From Phycisphaerales bacterium (GTDB lineage: Bacteria > Planctomycetota > Phycisphaerae > Phycisphaerales > SM1A02): a stretch of DNA of 45,447 bases. Each line of letters begins with the position of its first letter. Within the stretch, counting starts at the first letter, position 1. Made by a program: the position numbers and the translations under genes. The stretch is from positions 1 through 45,447 of the forward strand of contig SIAM01000016.1 of NCBI GenBank assembly GCA_009691785.1, in the 5' to 3' direction. This document shows positions 26,757 through 35,003 of this stretch, piece after piece. The notes under the pieces were generated by a model. It was not told where the DNA came from. It was given only the letters and a program-made list of their open reading frames with translations, and did no database searches.

Positions 26757-27227
26757 TCACACCGACGGATTGAATGGCGGCGGCGGCTGATTGTTCTTGT
26801 GCGCGCGCAACTTCGCTTCGCGCTGAGATTCCAATTCGTCCATGCGCTGCAACATCCACAAAATTGCGCCGCGTTTATCCAAATAATTCGCAACTTCTTT
26901 CCACGCGTTCTGGTCTAGAAGAATTCCCGCGAAGGGTGAAAGGGCTTGCATGCCTTGACCCGTTAACACGCCAAGTGGTCGCCAACTTTCTAGAAAAATT
27001 CCGGCGGGTTGCGCCATGCCGCGCTCCACAATTTTGGCCAGCAACTTTTCAACCACCACGCGCTGCGCGTCGGTGGGCTGAGCCGGACCAGGCGCGTCCA
27101 CCGCAAAGGCGTGGCGAATTTTTTCGCGCCACGAAGTTGATGGATTTGTGGAGTCGTCACCCATAAGCAAACTGTAACCGCTAACCGCTGCAACACTTTG
27201 ACGCGCATGTGGTTGGAACGCTTCCAT
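26757..27227 (-). CDS. hypothetical cytosolic protein, ~156 aa
   Basis: I do not recognise this family. I place the start at ATG 27225-27227, 10 nt after the upstream gene's stop; the frame is open further upstream to 27344 but that part overlaps the previous gene. A later ATG (27164) is also possible. The protein is helical: TDAQRVVVEKLLAKIVERG, NAWKEVANYLDKRGAILWML and RMDELESQREAKLRAHKNN form amphipathic helices, and it ends in a Pro-rich tail. There is no signal peptide, membrane segment or catalytic motif. It is co-directional with the small membrane protein at 27238-27705 and probably in its operon. Confidence 0.65.
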   Translation of the reverse strand: MEAFQPHARQSVAAVSGYSLLMGDDSTNPSTSWREKIRHAFAVDAPGPAQPTDAQRVVVEKLLAKIVERGMAQPAGIFLESWRPLGVLTGQGMQALSPFAGILLDQNAWKEVANYLDKRGAILWMLQRMDELESQREAKLRAHKNNQPPPPFNPSV

Positions 27228-27237
27228 GCCTTTGCCA

Positions 27238-27705
27238 CTATGCGGATTGATCGGTATGCGTATGAGACGATTTGTGTTGCTGCCATAATTGCTCAACCGC
27301 GCGCTTGCGCACCTGCGTGAATTCGCCGCGGCCAAGCGGAACAAGCAAGCGCCCCTGCCGCGACCTCCGCGCGCCGCGCTGAATCAACAACAACGCGTCG
27401 CCGCCATCCTTGCAAATTTGAATTGAATCCCAGCGCATGCCGCGCACGCGCAGTGGTTCGCGCACGATCATTTTGTCCGCGCTCAACACAACATCGGTTG
27501 GCAAAAAGAAGCCAATCAGCGCCAGAAACATGCCCATACATGCCAGCCCGCCCCATATCCAATCGCCCGTGGCAAGCAACACGGAGAACGCCAGAAGCAT
27601 GATCAGCGCGCACGCCAGCAATCCCGCCAAGGGTCGCTCCCGCGCCGGCCAACACCGCCAATGCTGCGGCAAGCCTGGTTCAGATGAGTTCATAGCGCGG
27701 CTCAT
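27238..27705 (-). CDS. small membrane protein with PH-like domain
   Basis: A 155-aa protein with two adjacent membrane helices (LLACALIMLLAFSVLLATG and IWGGLACMGMFLALIGFFL) followed by a ~70-residue beta-rich cytoplasmic part (TDVVLSADKMIVREPLRVRGMRWDSI ... ALLLIQRGARR, given in pieces). This arrangement is that of bacterial PH-like (bPH/YdbS-type) membrane proteins, whose molecular role is generally unclear. The C-terminus is basic and His/Thr-rich. It starts opposite the transglutaminase-like lipoprotein gene across a 250-bp AT-rich region. The PH-like call rests on layout and strand pattern, not on a catalytic motif. Confidence 0.65.
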   Translation of the reverse strand: MSRAMNSSEPGLPQHWRCWPARERPLAGLLACALIMLLAFSVLLATGDWIWGGLACMGMFLALIGFFLPTDVVLSADKMIVREPLRVRGMRWDSIQICKDGGDALLLIQRGARRSRQGRLLVPLGRGEFTQVRKRAVEQLWQQHKSSHTHTDQSA

Positions 27706-27956
27706 TGCGCCTCACAATGAAATCGAGCGACAAAAACTATTTGTATTTGGTGACGCCGCTCGTGCATGAACAAATGCTAATGCCATGCCAGAAAAAAGTA
27801 TTTTTGTAAATATGTCAAAAATAAATCCAACATGCTAAAATTTCAAAAATATTCAAGAAAATTTCACTAAAAATAAAATAAAAAATATTGTAAAAATTCG
27901 ACATTTACTCTTAAAATTGCTTTCATTCATCTGGGGCTTTTGTTTACGATGGGTTC
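27706..27956. promoter_or_regulatory. AT-rich divergent promoter region
   Basis: This 251-bp stretch between divergent genes contains no ORF. Positions ~27795-27925 are strikingly A/T-rich with A-tracts, unlike the rest of the window. For the plus-strand lipoprotein gene, a possible promoter is TTGTAA, an 18-bp spacer, then TAAAAT (about 27890-27919). A-tract DNA of this kind is often curved and can bind nucleoid proteins. The promoter assignment is by eye only. Confidence 0.45.
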
Positions 27957-29555
27957 ATGCATATCCGCCTCCGACAGACATTGAAACTCTGCGTGATCGC
28001 GGCGCTTGCCGGTTGCCAAAGCGCGTGGAAGACCACACTGCTTATGCCGCCCCCGCCTGCGGCAATCGCGGTGAGCAATGACAAGATCAACGAGGCTCTA
28101 CTGAAGGCGGGCAACAATCATTGGCAAATCGAGCGCTTTCTAAATGATGCCGCCGATAGTCACGACGACGAAAAGTTAGCCGCCGCCCGTTGGCTTGTGG
28201 CCAACATGCCTGGTCAAGGTTTTGCGCGCTATGAACTTGTGACCAAGGACAAGAAGGTAATTCCGTTTGACCCGATCGCGTGCGGAACATTGGCGCAGGC
28301 GCAGACCGTGCTTGAAGCGCTTGAAAAAGAACACGGCGAACTTGATTTCAAAGTGACGAAATTCACCGAGGATCTTAGTGTGGCGCAAGCGGATTTTTTA
28401 ACCGCCAATCTGAATCAAAGCCTAAGCGCGTGGCGCACAAATCCTTGGTGCAAGAACATGTCCTTTCAAACTTTTTGCGAGCGCATACTTCCGTATCGCG
28501 GCACCAATGAACCGCTCAGCGGCTGGCGTGAGGACGTTCTGTTGCGCTTGGCGCCGCTGCGTGAACATTGGATGAGTGAAAATTCGCCATCACAAACCGT
28601 TGGACAAAGCGCCATGGCCGCCGCGACCGCGTGGGTTGCGTTCAAGGACATTTATTACATGCATCCGCAAGATCAAAGTTGGAGCGAGATGTGCCTGAGC
28701 AAAGCGGGTCGCTGCGAAGACATTAGCAATGTCACCAGTTTCGCCTTGCATGCGGCTGGCGTTGCGGCCGCAAGCGATTATGTTCCCGCATGGGCCGACC
28801 GCGACAACAATCACACATGGGATGTGCTGCTTGACGGAAATGGAAAAGGTTCAGCTGGACTTTTCAACCGCACGCTGAAGGTGTATCGCAAGAATTTTTC
28901 GCCGCAACCCGACGCGCTTGGTAGCGCACGCGCCAAGGACGAACCCGCCGCGCCAGGTTGGCTTCGCGGCGACACCTACTCCGATGTGACGGATCAATAT
29001 GGTGAAACAGTGGAGCTTGATCGCACGCTTGAGGCCGCGCCCGAAGGTCATCGCTTTGCCTATTTATGCGTGTTTAATAGTGGTGACTGGACGCCGATTG
29101 CGTGGAGCCAAGTGAACGCGGAGGGCAAGGCGCACTTTTCTAAATTGCGTACAAATGTTCTGGCTTTGCCCGCTTATTTTGTGGATGGCAAAGTGAAGCC
29201 CGCGGGTCCGCCTGTTCTTGTGAGCGAGAAAAGCGAGCACCGTTGGCTTGATGGCGCGACCGAGGATAAAAAAGAAATTGAAATTGAAATTGCCGCGGTG
29301 CGACCCGACACGCCAGATCACGACACGTTGATTGCGCGCCCGCGCTTGCCAGTCAAAGCTGGCGCGGTGTACACGCTGCAATCCTGGTCCAATGGAACGT
29401 GGAAAGAAGTTGACAAAGCAGCCGCGCCGGAAGATGGCAGCGCTGTTGCGTTCGCGCATGTTCCAGCCAATCAATTGTTGTGGCTGACCACGCCTGACGG
29501 GAAAAAACTTGAGCGGCCCTTCACAGTTGAAAATGGCAAACAAGTTTTTTGGTGA
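27957..29555 (+). CDS. lipoprotein with transglutaminase-like domain
   Basis: A 532-aa predicted lipoprotein: the signal peptide ends in the lipobox ALAGC (Cys20). A helical region (residues ~40-200) precedes a transglutaminase-like/papain-fold core with Cys253 (AGRCEDISNVTSFALHAAGV), His286 (DNNHTWDVLLDG) and a following Asp, the usual Cys-His-Asp order. The region after ~345 (RGDTYSDVTDQYGETVELD) resembles the Ig-like repeats that follow this domain in other large transglutaminase-like proteins. It may cleave or cross-link peptides at the cell envelope; no substrate can be named. It is a single-gene unit between an AT-rich promoter region and a hairpin at 29630. Confidence 0.8.
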   Translation: MHIRLRQTLKLCVIAALAGCQSAWKTTLLMPPPPAAIAVSNDKINEALLKAGNNHWQIERFLNDAADSHDDEKLAAARWLVANMPGQGFARYELVTKDKKVIPFDPIACGTLAQAQTVLEALEKEHGELDFKVTKFTEDLSVAQADFLTANLNQSLSAWRTNPWCKNMSFQTFCERILPYRGTNEPLSGWREDVLLRLAPLREHWMSENSPSQTVGQSAMAAATAWVAFKDIYYMHPQDQSWSEMCLSKAGRCEDISNVTSFALHAAGVAAASDYVPAWADRDNNHTWDVLLDGNGKGSAGLFNRTLKVYRKNFSPQPDALGSARAKDEPAAPGWLRGDTYSDVTDQYGETVELDRTLEAAPEGHRFAYLCVFNSGDWTPIAWSQVNAEGKAHFSKLRTNVLALPAYFVDGKVKPAGPPVLVSEKSEHRWLDGATEDKKEIEIEIAAVRPDTPDHDTLIARPRLPVKAGAVYTLQSWSNGTWKEVDKAAAPEDGSAVAFAHVPANQLLWLTTPDGKKLERPFTVENGKQVFW

Positions 29556-29629
29556 TGCGATAAGGCAAAACGTTCGTGTCGGATTGTGAATGCAAATTTT
29601 CACAAGTATTGGTGAATCCTTGCGTGTGT

Positions 29630-29662
29630 TTCAATTTTAAAACCATATTGGTTGAAATTGAA
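29630..29662. terminator. hairpin between convergent genes
   Basis: TTCAATTT pairs with AAATTGAA (8 bp) and, inside it, AACCA pairs with TGGTT around a TAT loop; the two stems are separated by 3 nt on one side and 1 nt on the other. It lies 75 bp after the transglutaminase-like gene and 110 bp before the convergent cupredoxin gene end. There is no strong U-tract after it on the plus strand. Confidence 0.5.
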
Positions 29663-29706
29663 GTGATGCGAAATTTGCGGGCACAACACATTCCTAAATT
29701 TAAAAT

Positions 29707-29729
29707 CTCACTGCTTGAAATTAAGTGAG
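29707..29729 (-). terminator. possible terminator of the cupredoxin gene
   Basis: CTCACT and AGTGAG form a 6-bp stem with an 11-nt loop, followed on the minus strand by ATTTTAAATTT. It lies about 45-65 bp after the stop of the cupredoxin gene. The stem is short and the U-rich run is interrupted, so this is a modest candidate. The other bases of 29556-29771 show no gene. Confidence 0.4.
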
Positions 29730-29771
29730 CATAAATATTTTGCGAACGCGATGTAACGTGTATCGAATTTT

Positions 29772-30704
29772 TTACTGCACTTTCAGTTTGCCATTCATCA
29801 TGCGCCAGTGGCCTGGATACGTGCACACCAACGGATATGTGCCTGGTTTGGCAGGCGCAATGAACCACAACACGCCGGTTGTGTTTGGCGCGGTTAACCC
29901 CATAATTTCAAGCACTTTTTGAGAGTCGGGAACATATTCACGCTGCTTGCCAACGGCGCCCTCGCCAAGCTTGTCCGCGGCCACGCCAATTTCACTTAGC
30001 GAACCTGGACTGCACACCAGCAAATTGTGTTGCATGGAATCTGGATTGATCATTTCAATGGCAACAATGGCGTTTGACGCCACGGTGAATTCCTTTGGGT
30101 CCCACGCCATTTTGCCTGGCACGGTTGTGGTCTTCAACATGCGGGGCTTCCACGCGCTGGCCTGCGCGGGTCGATCACTTTCTGGCAAAGCAAAGATGGC
30201 GCGAATGCACGCGGCTTTCACAAAGCGGCTGGTTGATTTATTTGTGGCATCTTTGCTGGCATCTTTGCTGGCATCTTTGCTGGCATCTTTGCTGGCATCT
30301 TTGCTGGCATCTTTGCTGGCATCTTTGCTGGCATCTTTGGCGGATTCATTTGCCTTGCTGACAAGTGTTGGCGCAAGCGCCTTCAGATCGGCGGCGGGTT
30401 GCGCCGCAAGAATGCTTGCAAGATCATTGCGCGCAAGACACGCGTCGCACGCTTCAATTTGCTCCAGTGTTGCCGCGGCTATGGAGATAGATGAGCCCTT
30501 GGCAATCGCGGCAAGCGCAGCCGAACGATCAGCTTGCGCCACGCCCGCATCACGCAGTGGATTGACCGTGGGCGCATCAACTGCGGAGCCAGACACTGAC
30601 GGCGCATGCGCATGATGTACGGTTTCGGAAGCGCTTTGAGCGTGGCAATATTTGGCTGCAATCGCAAGCGCGCCCATGCACAATGCATAATGAATCAATT
30701 TCAT
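29772..30704 (-). CDS. exported blue-copper (azurin/plastocyanin-like) protein with KDAS repeat
   Basis: A 310-aa periplasmic electron-transfer protein. I choose ATG 30702-30704 (MKLIHYALCMGALAIAAK), 4 nt after the upstream stop, because it gives a signal peptide; the longer frame lies inside the upstream gene. Residues ~30-125 are helical and contain CDAC. An (KDAS) repeat of eight units follows (residues ~122-153). The C-terminal cupredoxin domain has type-1 copper ligands His226 (MQHNLL), Cys294, His299 and Met302/303 (CTYPGHWRMM). The domain resembles the azurin/auracyanin-like domains common in planctomycete and verrucomicrobial exported proteins. Coupling to the choice-of-anchor I gene suggests the pair works together. 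The redox partner is unknown. Confidence 0.87.
   Translation of the reverse strand: MKLIHYALCMGALAIAAKYCHAQSASETVHHAHAPSVSGSAVDAPTVNPLRDAGVAQADRSAALAAIAKGSSISIAAATLEQIEACDACLARNDLASILAAQPAADLKALAPTLVSKANESAKDASKDASKDASKDASKDASKDASKDASKDATNKSTSRFVKAACIRAIFALPESDRPAQASAWKPRMLKTTTVPGKMAWDPKEFTVASNAIVAIEMINPDSMQHNLLVCSPGSLSEIGVAADKLGEGAVGKQREYVPDSQKVLEIMGLTAPNTTGVLWFIAPAKPGTYPLVCTYPGHWRMMNGKLKVQ
30246..30341. repeat. 12-bp tandem repeat, eight copies (KDAS-encoding)
   Basis: The unit GGCATCTTTGCT repeats eight times with near-perfect identity at 30246, 30258, 30270, 30282, 30294, 30306, 30318 and 30330. On the minus strand it encodes KDAS seven times and KDAT once. The 12-bp period keeps the reading frame, so copy-number changes would lengthen or shorten the linker of the cupredoxin protein without breaking it. 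Confidence 0.95.
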
Positions 30705-30708
30705 AGGC

Positions 30709-32406
30709 TCACAATAGCTCAACTTGAATTTCATAGATCGTGACATTACCGCTGCCTTCATTGCACACCACCAACAACGGTTTCCCATTTGGGCTTTGAT
30801 CTGGCGCAATATATAAAATTCCCTCAGGCGCAATGTCGCCCGCCTGCGCCGCATGATCGGGCTTGCCGTCTTTGTCCAAGTCACTGTCCAAGTCAACAGT
30901 TGGGTCGCGCGGATTCACATACAAAATAAATTTTGGATGCGCGGGATCGGAAATATTCCACGACATGATCCCACCCGCGCGCTCAAGCACGCAAAATAAA
31001 ATCCGAACTCCGTTGACGGTAGCCACAAGTGGCGTCTCGGGCTCGGGACCTTTGAAAGTGCTACGCGCGTCGCGACTGGGACTTTTCACGCTGTCCATAT
31101 TGAAAGCCTTGGGCATTTGCTGCCCAATCACGCGCTCAATTTCATCTCCGGAATCCCATGTTTGCTCAATCGACCCGTCTGCCGCCACGCTCCACATGCT
31201 CACGGATCGCCCGCCAAAACAGAACACGCGGTCGAAGTCGCCGTCGCCATCATCGTCGCCGCGCAATGTACTTACCTTCAAGCGACCCATGATTTCTGGC
31301 TTGGCCAAATCTTGCACGCGCATTGTGTTGTCCGCGCCAAGTTGCTTGGAGAATGATTCCTCATCAATAGCGGAATTTTTTTTACCGCCCTTGCCCTGCG
31401 CCTTCTTCAACTTTTCAAATCGCTCCGCCTCTGTAAAGTCAGCGCGCTCGCGGTCATCGCCCTCATTGACGGTAACCAAGTAACGCGCGCCACCGATTTC
31501 AAAACAAGCAACGCCATCCGGTTGATACAAACCAAACACGGGAAGATTTTGAATGTGATTCGCGCCATCTTTATCGCTGGCATCTAGGCCGCATCCAGGC
31601 TTCATAAAATCTTTATAGCCCAGCGGCTCGATGCGTTCAACGCGTTCATGACCAGGCGCAAGATCAATTACCACAATGGCGTTATTTTCCTGCAGCGTGG
31701 CGTAGGCTTTCGTGTCGTCGCCTGAAATCGCTATGTATTCAGGCTCAATCTCCTGTGAAAAGCCGGCGTGTGGCGTGACCATGTGCATGCCGCGCTTCAC
31801 CAAATCCGCCTTCTGATTTTCAAATGCGTCAAAGCCGCACTCGCGCACAGCCGGCTTGTCGGCGCCGTTGGAAATATCCACAACTCCAATCGAACCGACA
31901 GGATCGCTGTGTCCGTCATCCGGCGCCTCGCCCTCGTTGGTCACAAGCAATCTTTTGCCATCGTGCGTGAACTTGATCATGTCTGGATTAAAACCAACTT
32001 CCACTTTGGAAATTTTATTTCCATCCAAATCAAAAAAACTGACCGCGCCACGCGCATCCTTGCTCCTGGGCTGACTTGCAAGCGCGATCACATTGCCGCT
32101 AATCGCCACGCTGTTGAGGCCATATTGGCGAATGGTTTTAAATTGTTCGGGCTTGGTCGGATCAGCAATGCTTATGCCTTCAAGCCCCTCCGCGTTGTTG
32201 GTGAACCACAATCTTTGATTCACGGGGTCGTAGGCTGGGATTTCCGCGCCCGACATATTCCACCTACCAGTTTGAAATCGACCAAGCACCGTCAATTTTA
32301 AAGTGCATTCAGTGATTGCGGAGGTGGAAACGCTTGACGGCGATGACAAAGTTCCCAAATGAGTTGCGCAAATAAACACAATGAAGAGATGAATCGCGTT
32401 GAGCAT
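30709..32406 (-). CDS. choice-of-anchor I domain protein (exported)
   Basis: A 565-aa exported protein of the choice-of-anchor I family, a beta-propeller-like fold often found in secreted proteins related to alkaline phosphatases. I choose ATG 32404-32406 (MLNAIHLFIVFICATHLG, signal peptide); the frame is open upstream to 32604 but that part overlaps the divergent EboD-like gene. Typical lines are AEIPAYDPVNQRLWFTNN, LNSVAISGNVIALASQ, FTHDGKRLLVTNEGEAPDD, QEIEPEYIAISGDDTKAYAT and ENNAIVVIDLAPG. A DxDxDGxxD-type calcium loop (DLDSDLDKDGKPD) is near the C-terminus. It ends 4 nt before the cupredoxin start, so both are probably made together. No enzymatic activity has been established for the domain. 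Confidence 0.85.
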   Translation of the reverse strand: MLNAIHLFIVFICATHLGTLSSPSSVSTSAITECTLKLTVLGRFQTGRWNMSGAEIPAYDPVNQRLWFTNNAEGLEGISIADPTKPEQFKTIRQYGLNSVAISGNVIALASQPRSKDARGAVSFFDLDGNKISKVEVGFNPDMIKFTHDGKRLLVTNEGEAPDDGHSDPVGSIGVVDISNGADKPAVRECGFDAFENQKADLVKRGMHMVTPHAGFSQEIEPEYIAISGDDTKAYATLQENNAIVVIDLAPGHERVERIEPLGYKDFMKPGCGLDASDKDGANHIQNLPVFGLYQPDGVACFEIGGARYLVTVNEGDDRERADFTEAERFEKLKKAQGKGGKKNSAIDEESFSKQLGADNTMRVQDLAKPEIMGRLKVSTLRGDDDGDGDFDRVFCFGGRSVSMWSVAADGSIEQTWDSGDEIERVIGQQMPKAFNMDSVKSPSRDARSTFKGPEPETPLVATVNGVRILFCVLERAGGIMSWNISDPAHPKFILYVNPRDPTVDLDSDLDKDGKPDHAAQAGDIAPEGILYIAPDQSPNGKPLLVVCNEGSGNVTIYEIQVELL

Positions 32407-32525
32407 TTTCTTATTATCAATATTTTTATACCATGTGTTTGCCTTGCGAACCGCCTTCACACAATATTTATAAATCCATATTACTGGGCGTTTCAATGTC
32501 AATTTCAAACCTACTCTTACAAGTG
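32407..32525. promoter_or_regulatory. divergent promoter region of the choice-of-anchor I and EboD-like genes
   Basis: About 119 bp separate the two chosen starts. The region is AT-rich at 32407-32480 and may hold back-to-back promoters, but I cannot place confident -35/-10 pairs. If EboD starts at 32496 or 32433 instead, the region is shorter. Confidence 0.35.
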
Positions 32526-33803
32526 ATGAACCCGACAACCCCCGCAACTCAACGCCCGAAGAATGCGGAATGCGATTGGCCCCACACTGCGTGGTCAACT
32601 GCATGCTCCACGGAGTTCCAGCATCGGGTGTGGTGGAGTGATCGCGTGCTTACCCCTGGCAATTTGGCGTTCGCGGCGGCGCTTGCGCAAGTGCATGGAC
32701 ATTGCGTGGCCTTTATTGATTCCGGCGTGGCGCAATGTTGGCCAAAACTTTCGCATGAACTCATGGCCGCATTTGCGGCGTTGCAACATCCGCCCATGGC
32801 AACTGGTCCAAAAAATGTGCATGCGGAAATTATTTCTCCTTTACAACAAAGTGCGCACACGGCTAGCGCGCAAACCTTGCTTCCTTCCTTGGCGCATGTC
32901 GAAATTATTCCCGGTGGAGAAGCGTGCAAAGACGGATTGCAGTTTGCGCAGCGTGTGGCAAAAATATGCTTTGATCACGGCGTAAGTCGCCACGGCGCCG
33001 TGATTGCCATAGGTGGCGGCGCCGTGCTTGACGCGGTTGGGTTTGGCGCGGCCATAGCCCACCGCGGCGTGCGCATGATTCGCATTCCAACCACCACGCT
33101 TGCGCAAGATGATTCGGCCATGGGCGTGAAATGCGGCGTGAATATGTTTGGCCACAAAAACGCGCTGGGTTGCTTCGCCACACCGTGGGCGGTTTTGTGC
33201 GACGAACAATTTCTGTCAACCCTTCCTTCGGAACATTGGCTGGGCGGATTCAGCGAAGCGGTCAAGATTGCGCTGCTGAAAGACGCGCCGCTGTTTGATC
33301 AACTTGAAACTTGCGCCACAAGTATTGTTTCGCGCGACATGAAATTCGCCGCTCCCATTCTGCGACGCAGCGCATGGCTGCATCGTGAACATATTTTAAA
33401 TGGCGGCGATCCATTTGAAGTTGGCTCCGCTCGTCCGCTTGATCATGGTCATTGGAGCGCGCATCGCTTGGAAACGCTCAGCCATTTCGCCCTGCCGCAT
33501 GGCCAAGCCGTCAGTATTGGCATAGCGCTTGACGCGTGCTTGGCCGTTGAATTGCATTTGCTTGATCAGTCGGTGGCCGCGCGAATTATTCGGCTTCTGC
33601 AATCGCTGCAACTTCCCGTGTGGCATTCATTACTTGAATCGGATCAAGAACTTTTCGAAGGTCTTGAGCAATTTCGTCAGCATTTAGGCGGGAATTTAGC
33701 AATTCCGCTGCTCACGGCCATTGGCGCAACCCGTGAAATCACGCGCATCAACGTCGATGACTTTCGCAAAGCCGTTACCGTTCTTCGTACACTTGCCTCA
33801 TGA
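32526..33803 (+). CDS. eboD: EboD-like 3-dehydroquinate-synthase-family protein
   Basis: Sugar-phosphate cyclase/dehydroquinate synthase fold of the type called EboD. NAD-binding motifs GGEACKDG, IAIGGGAVLDAVGFGAAIAHRG and IPTTTLAQDDSAMGVKCGVN are clear. The metal ligands appear as the Glu of the GGFSEAVKIALLKD segment, His of DHGHWSAHRLE and His of LPHGQAVSIG. The start is uncertain: ATG 32526 gives 425 aa, whereas 32496 and 32433 are also in frame. It is the first gene of a plus-strand cluster whose other members match EboB, EboE, EboC and EboF, which supports the name. Ebo clusters are linked to moving a metabolite precursor across the cytoplasmic membrane; the cyclase product here is unknown. 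Its stop overlaps the next start by 4 nt. Confidence 0.85.
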   Translation: MNPTTPATQRPKNAECDWPHTAWSTACSTEFQHRVWWSDRVLTPGNLAFAAALAQVHGHCVAFIDSGVAQCWPKLSHELMAAFAALQHPPMATGPKNVHAEIISPLQQSAHTASAQTLLPSLAHVEIIPGGEACKDGLQFAQRVAKICFDHGVSRHGAVIAIGGGAVLDAVGFGAAIAHRGVRMIRIPTTTLAQDDSAMGVKCGVNMFGHKNALGCFATPWAVLCDEQFLSTLPSEHWLGGFSEAVKIALLKDAPLFDQLETCATSIVSRDMKFAAPILRRSAWLHREHILNGGDPFEVGSARPLDHGHWSAHRLETLSHFALPHGQAVSIGIALDACLAVELHLLDQSVAARIIRLLQSLQLPVWHSLLESDQELFEGLEQFRQHLGGNLAIPLLTAIGATREITRINVDDFRKAVTVLRTLAS

Positions 33804-34105
33804 CCACGCCCGCAGGCAAGCCGCCCATTGATCGCCAAGCATTGATTGATCTTGGATTTATTGATGCGCGCGCGAAGGTTCTTGATATCGCCGCATTTCT
33901 TGATCGACTTGATCGCGCCCCCCCGTCCGCCGCTCCAACGGACTTTCGCGTTGACGCAATTCGCGCCGCGCTTGCAATTGCAATCGACACATCACCCGCG
34001 CGCGCCGAGCGCATTTTGAAATGTTGGAGCGATCCAACCACGCAACCTGTGGCTCACGCCGATGGCAAGGCCGCGCGCGGAGCGCATCCACCAGGCAATA
34101 CATGA
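33800..34105 (+). CDS. 101-aa protein of unknown family in the Ebo cluster
   Basis: I do not recognise this as any named Ebo component. EboA is the expected small partner, but EboA proteins are about 220-250 aa and have different motifs. The visible pattern is a helical protein: LIDLGFIDARAKVLDIAAFLDRLDR, then DFRVDAIRAALAIA, then PARAERILKCWSDPTTQPVA and a basic tail. Its ATG overlaps the EboD-like stop by 4 nt, so production is coupled to EboD. It is soluble, with no signal peptide or membrane segment. It may be an accessory or regulatory subunit. Confidence 0.75.
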   Translation: MTTPAGKPPIDRQALIDLGFIDARAKVLDIAAFLDRLDRAPPSAAPTDFRVDAIRAALAIAIDTSPARAERILKCWSDPTTQPVAHADGKAARGAHPPGNT

Positions 34106-34191
34106 CCATGACGGCGCAGCGCACAACCTGTATCAACACAAACACCAACAAGTCCGCTTCACACGCATCGAAATTCAGCCCATGTATATAG
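34102..34191 (+). CDS. possible 29-aa coupling ORF
   Basis: An ORF (MTMTAQRTTCINTNTNKSAS and nine more residues) starts in ATGA overlap with the previous stop and ends 10 nt inside the EboB-like gene. It may carry ribosomes across the 76-nt gap to the EboB-like start at 34182. The Thr/Asn/Ser-rich peptide has no family resemblance and may have no function of its own. It could also be chance. Confidence 0.25.
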   Translation: MTMTAQRTTCINTNTNKSASHASKFSPCI

Positions 34192-35003
34192 ATCCGCACA
34201 TTCACATGGTCAGCCGCACCACCGACGACTACGCGCGCATGGCCGCCGCGGGTTGCGTGGCCGTGACCGAGCCCGCATTTTGGGCGGGCTTTGATCGCAG
34301 CAGTGCCGCTGGCTTTTATGATTATTTCCGCCAGCTCACTGAAAGCGAACCGCGCCGCGCCGCCGCGTACGGCATTGCGCACCACGCGTGGATTTGCATC
34401 AATCCCAAAGAGGCCGATGACCACGGCTTTGCGCGCGAAGTGATGAGCATGATTCCAGAATTTTTATCGCGCTCCAATGTGCTTGGCGTTGGCGAGATTG
34501 GTTTGAACCGAAACAGCAAAACGGAGTTGACCGTGTTTGAGGAGCATTTGGAAATTGCCGCGCGGCACAATTCGCTGGTGCTTATCCACACGCCGCATCT
34601 AGAGGACAAACTGAAAGGCACACGCCTGATTTTGGACGCGATCGCCGCACACGGAAAAATAAATCCCGCGCGCATTTTGGTTGACCATGTTGAGGAACAC
34701 ACCGTGCGCATGGTGCTTGATCGCGGAATATGGGCGGGCATGACGCTGTATCCCGACACCAAGTGCAGCGCCGCGCGCGCGGTGGACATTATGGAAATGC
34801 ATGGAACCGAGCGCATCTGGATTAATTCCGCCGGCGATTGGGGCCGCAGCGATCCGCTTGCGGTTCCCAAGGCCGTCGTCACCATGCGCGCGCGCGGTCA
34901 CACGGCAGCGGACATTCACAAGATCAGCTTTGACAATCCGCGCGCATTTCTCTCGCAAAGCGGCAATTTCAACGTGAACGCGCCAAGGCCAACTATTTCA
35001 TGA
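34182..35003 (+). CDS. eboB: EboB-like TatD-fold metal-dependent hydrolase
   Basis: A 273-aa TIM-barrel hydrolase of the TatD type, the EboB component of Ebo clusters. I choose ATG 34182 because the protein then begins MYIDPHIHMVSRTTDDY with the HxH metal pair (His6, His8) at the normal distance; the frame is open upstream to 34062 but that part overlaps the preceding gene. Further metal or active-site segments are VGEIGLNR (Glu), LVLIHTPHLED (His) and ILVDHVEEHT (His/Asp region), followed by INSAGDWGRSDPL. The reaction in the Ebo pathway is not established. It follows the EboD-like unit. Confidence 0.85.
   Translation: MYIDPHIHMVSRTTDDYARMAAAGCVAVTEPAFWAGFDRSSAAGFYDYFRQLTESEPRRAAAYGIAHHAWICINPKEADDHGFAREVMSMIPEFLSRSNVLGVGEIGLNRNSKTELTVFEEHLEIAARHNSLVLIHTPHLEDKLKGTRLILDAIAAHGKINPARILVDHVEEHTVRMVLDRGIWAGMTLYPDTKCSAARAVDIMEMHGTERIWINSAGDWGRSDPLAVPKAVVTMRARGHTAADIHKISFDNPRAFLSQSGNFNVNAPRPTIS

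Noticed and set aside
30246-30341. CRISPR-like array
   Set aside because: The 12-bp units are contiguous without spacers and encode an in-frame peptide repeat.
30705-30896. N-terminal extension of the cupredoxin protein
   Set aside because: It lies wholly inside the upstream choice-of-anchor I gene, and the internal start at 30704 gives a signal peptide and standard spacing.
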